The notes below the pieces were generated by a model, which was not told the DNA's origin, ran no database searches, and saw only the letters and a program-made list of their open reading frames with translations. A DNA stretch of 64,000 nt from Flavobacterium humidisoli. GTDB taxonomy: Bacteria; Bacteroidota; Bacteroidia; Flavobacteriales; Flavobacteriaceae. The position numbers and the translations under genes were made by a program. The stretch is from assembly GCF_023272795.1 (NCBI RefSeq), contig NZ_CP096829.1, positions 5,084,001 to 5,148,000 of the forward strand, read 5' to 3'. Of the stretch, positions 61,001-64,000 are shown piece by piece; the stretch's first letter is position 1; every line of letters begins with the position of its first letter.

Positions 61001-61037
61001 AAGAACCATTATTTAAATAACTAAAAAACTATAAACA

Positions 61038-62954
61038 ATGAAAAAATTTAAAAATAGCATTGCAGTCAAAAGTCCGAAGAAAGGGCTTTTGATCACTGCT
61101 TTCCTGATTGCACAATTGGGAATAGCGCAGGAACAGACAGAATTTAAAGGAGTAATCGGAAAAACATTGGCAGATTCTAAAGAATATTGGCCAGATCCTG
61201 TAACAGCACCAAAAGGAGCTCCAAATATTGTTTGGATTCTTTTAGATGATGTCGGATTTGGAGCTTCAAGCACTTTTGGAGGCTTGATTAATACGCCTAC
61301 TTTTGATAATCTGGCAAATAATGGTCTACGTTATACCAACTTCCATACAACAGCAATTTGTGCACCTACTCGTGCCGCGTTATTGACAGGAAGAAATTCA
61401 GGAAGAGTTCACGTAAGCGGATTTTCTCATACTATTTTATCTGCTGGTTTCCCAGGTTGGGACGGAAGAATTCCTTCTGATAAAGGAACAATTGCAGAGA
61501 TTTTACGTGACAACGGTTACAACACTTTTGCAGTTGGAAAATATGGTGTTACGCCAGATGAAGATGCTACAGATGCAGGTCCGTTTGACAGATGGCCAAC
61601 TGGAAAAGGCTTCGATCATTTCTACGGATTCTTAGGTTCTCAAACCGATCAGTACAATCCTGATTTAGTGGAAGATCAAGTTCATATTAAACCTGACGGA
61701 CGTCATTTAAACGAATTGATTACAGACAAAGCCATCAGTTATATTCAGAAACAGCAAAAAGCGGCACCAGGAAAACCTTTCTTCTTGTATTATGCGCCGG
61801 GAGCAGTTCACGCGCCTCATCAGGTAGCTGAAAAATGGGTGGAGCCTTATAAAGGAAAATTTGATGAAGGCTGGGATGTTTACCGCGAAAAAGTATTGGC
61901 AAACCAAAAGAAATTGGGAATATTTCCTCAAAATGCAGGACTGCCAGATCGCAACGCTTTAATTACTGAATGGAAAAAATTAACTCCAGACCAAAAGAAA
62001 GTATACGCAAGATTCATGGAAGTTTATGCCGGATTCCTAACGTATACCGATTATGAAATTGGAAGAGTTGTGGATTATTTAAAACAAAGCGGACAGCTGG
62101 ACAACACTTTAATTTTTGTGGCAATTGGTGATAATGGAGCCAGTAAAGAAGGAACATTGCAAGGAACAATCAACCAGAGTTTGTTTGCTCAAGGAAAAAC
62201 GGATGAAGAAAACTTTCAAAGTAATTTGAACAATATCGGCGAAATTGGAACGGCAAAAGGTTTAAACACCAATTATCCTTTAGGATGGGCACAAGCAACC
62301 AATGCTCCTTTCAAAAACTGGAAACAAGATGCGCAATCTGAAGGCGGAACTCGTAATCCTTTAATTGTTTTTTATCCAAACGGAATTAAAGATAAAGGCG
62401 GCATTAGAAACCAATACAGCCATGTAACCGATTTGCTTCCTACTACTTTGGCTATTGCCGGAATTAAAGCTCCAGAATATATCAAAGGAATCAAACAAGA
62501 TATTATTCAAGGTTCTTCTTTCCAAGCTTCTTTGGATAATCCGAAAGCCGAATCATTACACAAAGTGCAGTATTACTACATTTTTGGAAACAGAGCAATT
62601 TATAAAGACGGATGGAAAGCTTCTGCAGCACATTTACCAGATTCTTTTGCTGTAAAAAAATCTTTGGGAAGCAACGAAAAACCTGCTCCAAGCAATTTTG
62701 ATACAGATGTTTGGGAACTATACAATCTAAACGAAGATTTTAACGAACGTAACAATCTGGCGAAAAAATATCCTGAAAAACTGGCTGAACTTCAAAAGCT
62801 ATTTGACGAACAAGCCAAAGAAAACAACGTCTATCCTTTGATCGATTGGCAGGATGTTTACAATAGAAGAATTCACAATACAAGCGCCGACAAAGGAAAA
62901 ACAGTTTCTGACTTAATCAAACAAGCAACTAAACCTGGAGGAACCAATAATTAA
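61038..62954 (+). CDS. arylsulfatase-like family S1 sulfatase
   Basis: A 638-residue sulfatase likely exported to the periplasm (hydrophobic segment about 17-30, GLLITAFLIAQLGIAQ). D70 and D71 in ILLDDVGFG bind calcium. The formylglycine site is C108 in ICAPTRAALLTGR, so it needs a maturing enzyme encoded elsewhere. ATGDNGASKEG-like AIGDNGASKEGT and GTRNPLIVFYP supply further active-site residues. It would release sulfate from organic sulfate esters taken up by the SusC/SusD pair. Lack of sugar hydrolases nearby fits sulfur scavenging. Confidence 0.92.
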   Translation: MKKFKNSIAVKSPKKGLLITAFLIAQLGIAQEQTEFKGVIGKTLADSKEYWPDPVTAPKGAPNIVWILLDDVGFGASSTFGGLINTPTFDNLANNGLRYTNFHTTAICAPTRAALLTGRNSGRVHVSGFSHTILSAGFPGWDGRIPSDKGTIAEILRDNGYNTFAVGKYGVTPDEDATDAGPFDRWPTGKGFDHFYGFLGSQTDQYNPDLVEDQVHIKPDGRHLNELITDKAISYIQKQQKAAPGKPFFLYYAPGAVHAPHQVAEKWVEPYKGKFDEGWDVYREKVLANQKKLGIFPQNAGLPDRNALITEWKKLTPDQKKVYARFMEVYAGFLTYTDYEIGRVVDYLKQSGQLDNTLIFVAIGDNGASKEGTLQGTINQSLFAQGKTDEENFQSNLNNIGEIGTAKGLNTNYPLGWAQATNAPFKNWKQDAQSEGGTRNPLIVFYPNGIKDKGGIRNQYSHVTDLLPTTLAIAGIKAPEYIKGIKQDIIQGSSFQASLDNPKAESLHKVQYYYIFGNRAIYKDGWKASAAHLPDSFAVKKSLGSNEKPAPSNFDTDVWELYNLNEDFNERNNLAKKYPEKLAELQKLFDEQAKENNVYPLIDWQDVYNRRIHNTSADKGKTVSDLIKQATKPGGTNN

Positions 62955-62964
62955 TTATACCCAA

Positions 62965-62991
62965 CCTGCAAGGTTTTGAAAACCTTGCAGG
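62965..62991. repeat. palindromic hairpin after sulfatase gene
   Basis: CCTGCAAGGTTTT pairs perfectly with AAAACCTTGCAGG around one G. It resembles a dispersed flavobacterial palindrome and could act as an mRNA-stability or terminator-like element, 11 bp after the sulfatase stop. Confidence 0.75.
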
Positions 62992-63009
62992 ATATAAAAA
63001 CATACGATT

Positions 63010-63129
63010 ATGAAACGAGTAGATTATGAAATTATAGGAAAAAAGATTGTCGTGGGGATAATCTTGTTTTTAGTTCCACTGGCAATTCTAGCTGGCGGAT
63101 TAGCAGTAATAAATCAATTTTTAAAATAA
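63010..63129 (+). CDS. 39-residue single-pass membrane protein
   Basis: A short frame, KRVDYEIIGKKIVVGIILF then a hydrophobic stretch LVPLAILAGGLAVINQFL, with a charged N terminus (inside) and one membrane helix at about residues 13-34. It lies between the sulfatase and the fatty acid hydroxylase, ending 6 bases before the latter, so translation in the same transcript is likely. I know no family for it. It may be a subunit or anchor for its neighbour. Confidence 0.6.
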   Translation: MKRVDYEIIGKKIVVGIILFLVPLAILAGGLAVINQFLK

Positions 63130-63135
63130 GAAATC

Positions 63136-64000
63136 ATGGCTATAGTTCAAAAAGAAAAATTAACAAGAGACTTAACAATAAGCTTCTTCATTTATTCATT
63201 GCCTGTCGTGGCAATTTATCTGTATTTTAAACTAACAGGCGCAGCTGCAAGTGAATCGCATATTACACTGCCTTCATTTTTAGAGTTTGCACAGCCTGCT
63301 TTTGCAAACATTAGAACTTGGGGATTAACTGTTTTTATGCTGGTTCTAGGCGTAATTGAATTTGCAGCAGGATTATATGACGACGAATGGACAGGCGAAG
63401 AACGCAAAATAGATATCGTTTGTTTCTTAGCTCCAAAATTGCTTTTGCCTCCTGTAATTGCTTTTTTCAGTTTAACTGCTCTTCCTTATTTATTACCAAA
63501 CTTAGCTAACTCATTGTCATGGGTTCCGTTTTGGGGAGGCTTTTTCTTAATTGCCATTGCCGACGATTTAACGCAGTACTGGTATCATAGATTGCATCAC
63601 CAAGTTCCGTTTTTATGGCGTTTTCATAGAACACACCATTCGGCTCCGTATATGGGAATGGCGATGGCGTCTAGACAAAACTTTATTTACACGGTTTTCT
63701 TCTCTCAAATTTATTTGACAGCAACACTGACTTATTTAGGTTTAGGGCTTCCTGCCTTGTTTGTTTTAGTAATTAAAAGTTTTATCACTTTGGGAGCGCA
63801 TTCTAGCATTCCATGGGATAAGCCTTTCTACAAATACAAAGTATTGCATCCAATTGCGTGGGTTTTAGAAAGACTGATTTCTACTCCTGCCACACATCAA
63901 GCGCACCACGCAGATACAAGTGGAGATGGTGTGGGACACTTTAAAGGCAATTTCGGAAACATGTTTTTTATCTGGGATATCATTTTTGGAACGGGATTGA
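63136..64000 (+). CDS. sterol desaturase/fatty acid hydroxylase family protein (cut by window end)
   Basis: A partial frame of at least 288 residues, running off the right edge with no stop. Several membrane helices (about 14-34, 60-78, 92-125, 133-150, 188-222) and the di-iron histidine boxes HRLHH, HRTHHS and HQAHH (near 156, 169 and 255) define the family, which hydroxylates or desaturates lipids. Its place right behind a sulfatase and tiny membrane gene is unusual. The substrate could be a lipid or a hydrophobic compound freed by the sulfatase. Confidence 0.88.
   Translation, partial: MAIVQKEKLTRDLTISFFIYSLPVVAIYLYFKLTGAAASESHITLPSFLEFAQPAFANIRTWGLTVFMLVLGVIEFAAGLYDDEWTGEERKIDIVCFLAPKLLLPPVIAFFSLTALPYLLPNLANSLSWVPFWGGFFLIAIADDLTQYWYHRLHHQVPFLWRFHRTHHSAPYMGMAMASRQNFIYTVFFSQIYLTATLTYLGLGLPALFVLVIKSFITLGAHSSIPWDKPFYKYKVLHPIAWVLERLISTPATHQAHHADTSGDGVGHFKGNFGNMFFIWDIIFGTGL

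Overview
The window is typical low-GC Bacteroidota DNA, most likely from Flavobacterium. It carries SusC/SusD proteins, pappalysin-type metalloproteases, DUF4159 and DUF2130 proteins, promoters of the TTTG/TAnnTTTG type, few Shine-Dalgarno sequences, and many dispersed intergenic inverted repeats. I have run no database search. Names rest on motifs and family resemblance read by eye.

Layout. Positions 1-9.9 kb hold housekeeping and envelope genes: tsaD, rsmE, a TrmH-type methyltransferase, a secreted zinc protease, an AI-2E transporter-like protein, a VanX-type dipeptidase and a fatty acid desaturase. Positions 10-15.9 kb hold a small XRE regulator divergent from short unknown genes, a GH9 glycoside hydrolase with a ThuA-like protein, a GNAT enzyme, and a 56-residue membrane protein in front of a PRC-barrel protein. 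Three tRNA genes (Arg, Pro, Ser) lie on the minus strand at 15.9-16.2 kb. Positions 16.4-28.4 kb hold a thiolase, an NlpC/P60 peptidase, a SUKH-like protein, a small redox/quinone group controlled by an AraC regulator, a LysR regulator and two META-domain lipoproteins.

From 28.6 to 55.4 kb lies a nearly complete nitrate assimilation island: nirB and nirD, a NarX-like kinase and NarL-like regulator, a narK transporter, an outer-membrane porin, an FNR-type regulator, a 1171-residue fused nitrate reductase, a nitrite-reductase-like rubredoxin protein, and a minus-strand run making molybdenum cofactor and siroheme precursor (moeA, mobA, cobA, moaD, a moeB-like gene, moaE, moaCB, moaA) with a TauE/SafE exporter. 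A 16-bp palindrome (TAAGTATNNATACTTA) lies in the same register, overlapping the -7 element, in front of nirB, narK, the nitrate reductase gene and moeA, so these units look like one regulon.

From 55.7 kb to the end is a SusC-SusD-sulfatase operon followed by a 39-residue membrane protein and a fatty acid hydroxylase cut by the window edge. Its long leader holds two tiny reading frames rich in cysteine codons (ending CYMCFCC, and MKTLQTCCCK), each associated with a strong hairpin. I read this as a candidate cysteine-responsive leader controlling a sulfur-scavenging operon. It and the nitrate palindrome are the two most interesting observations.
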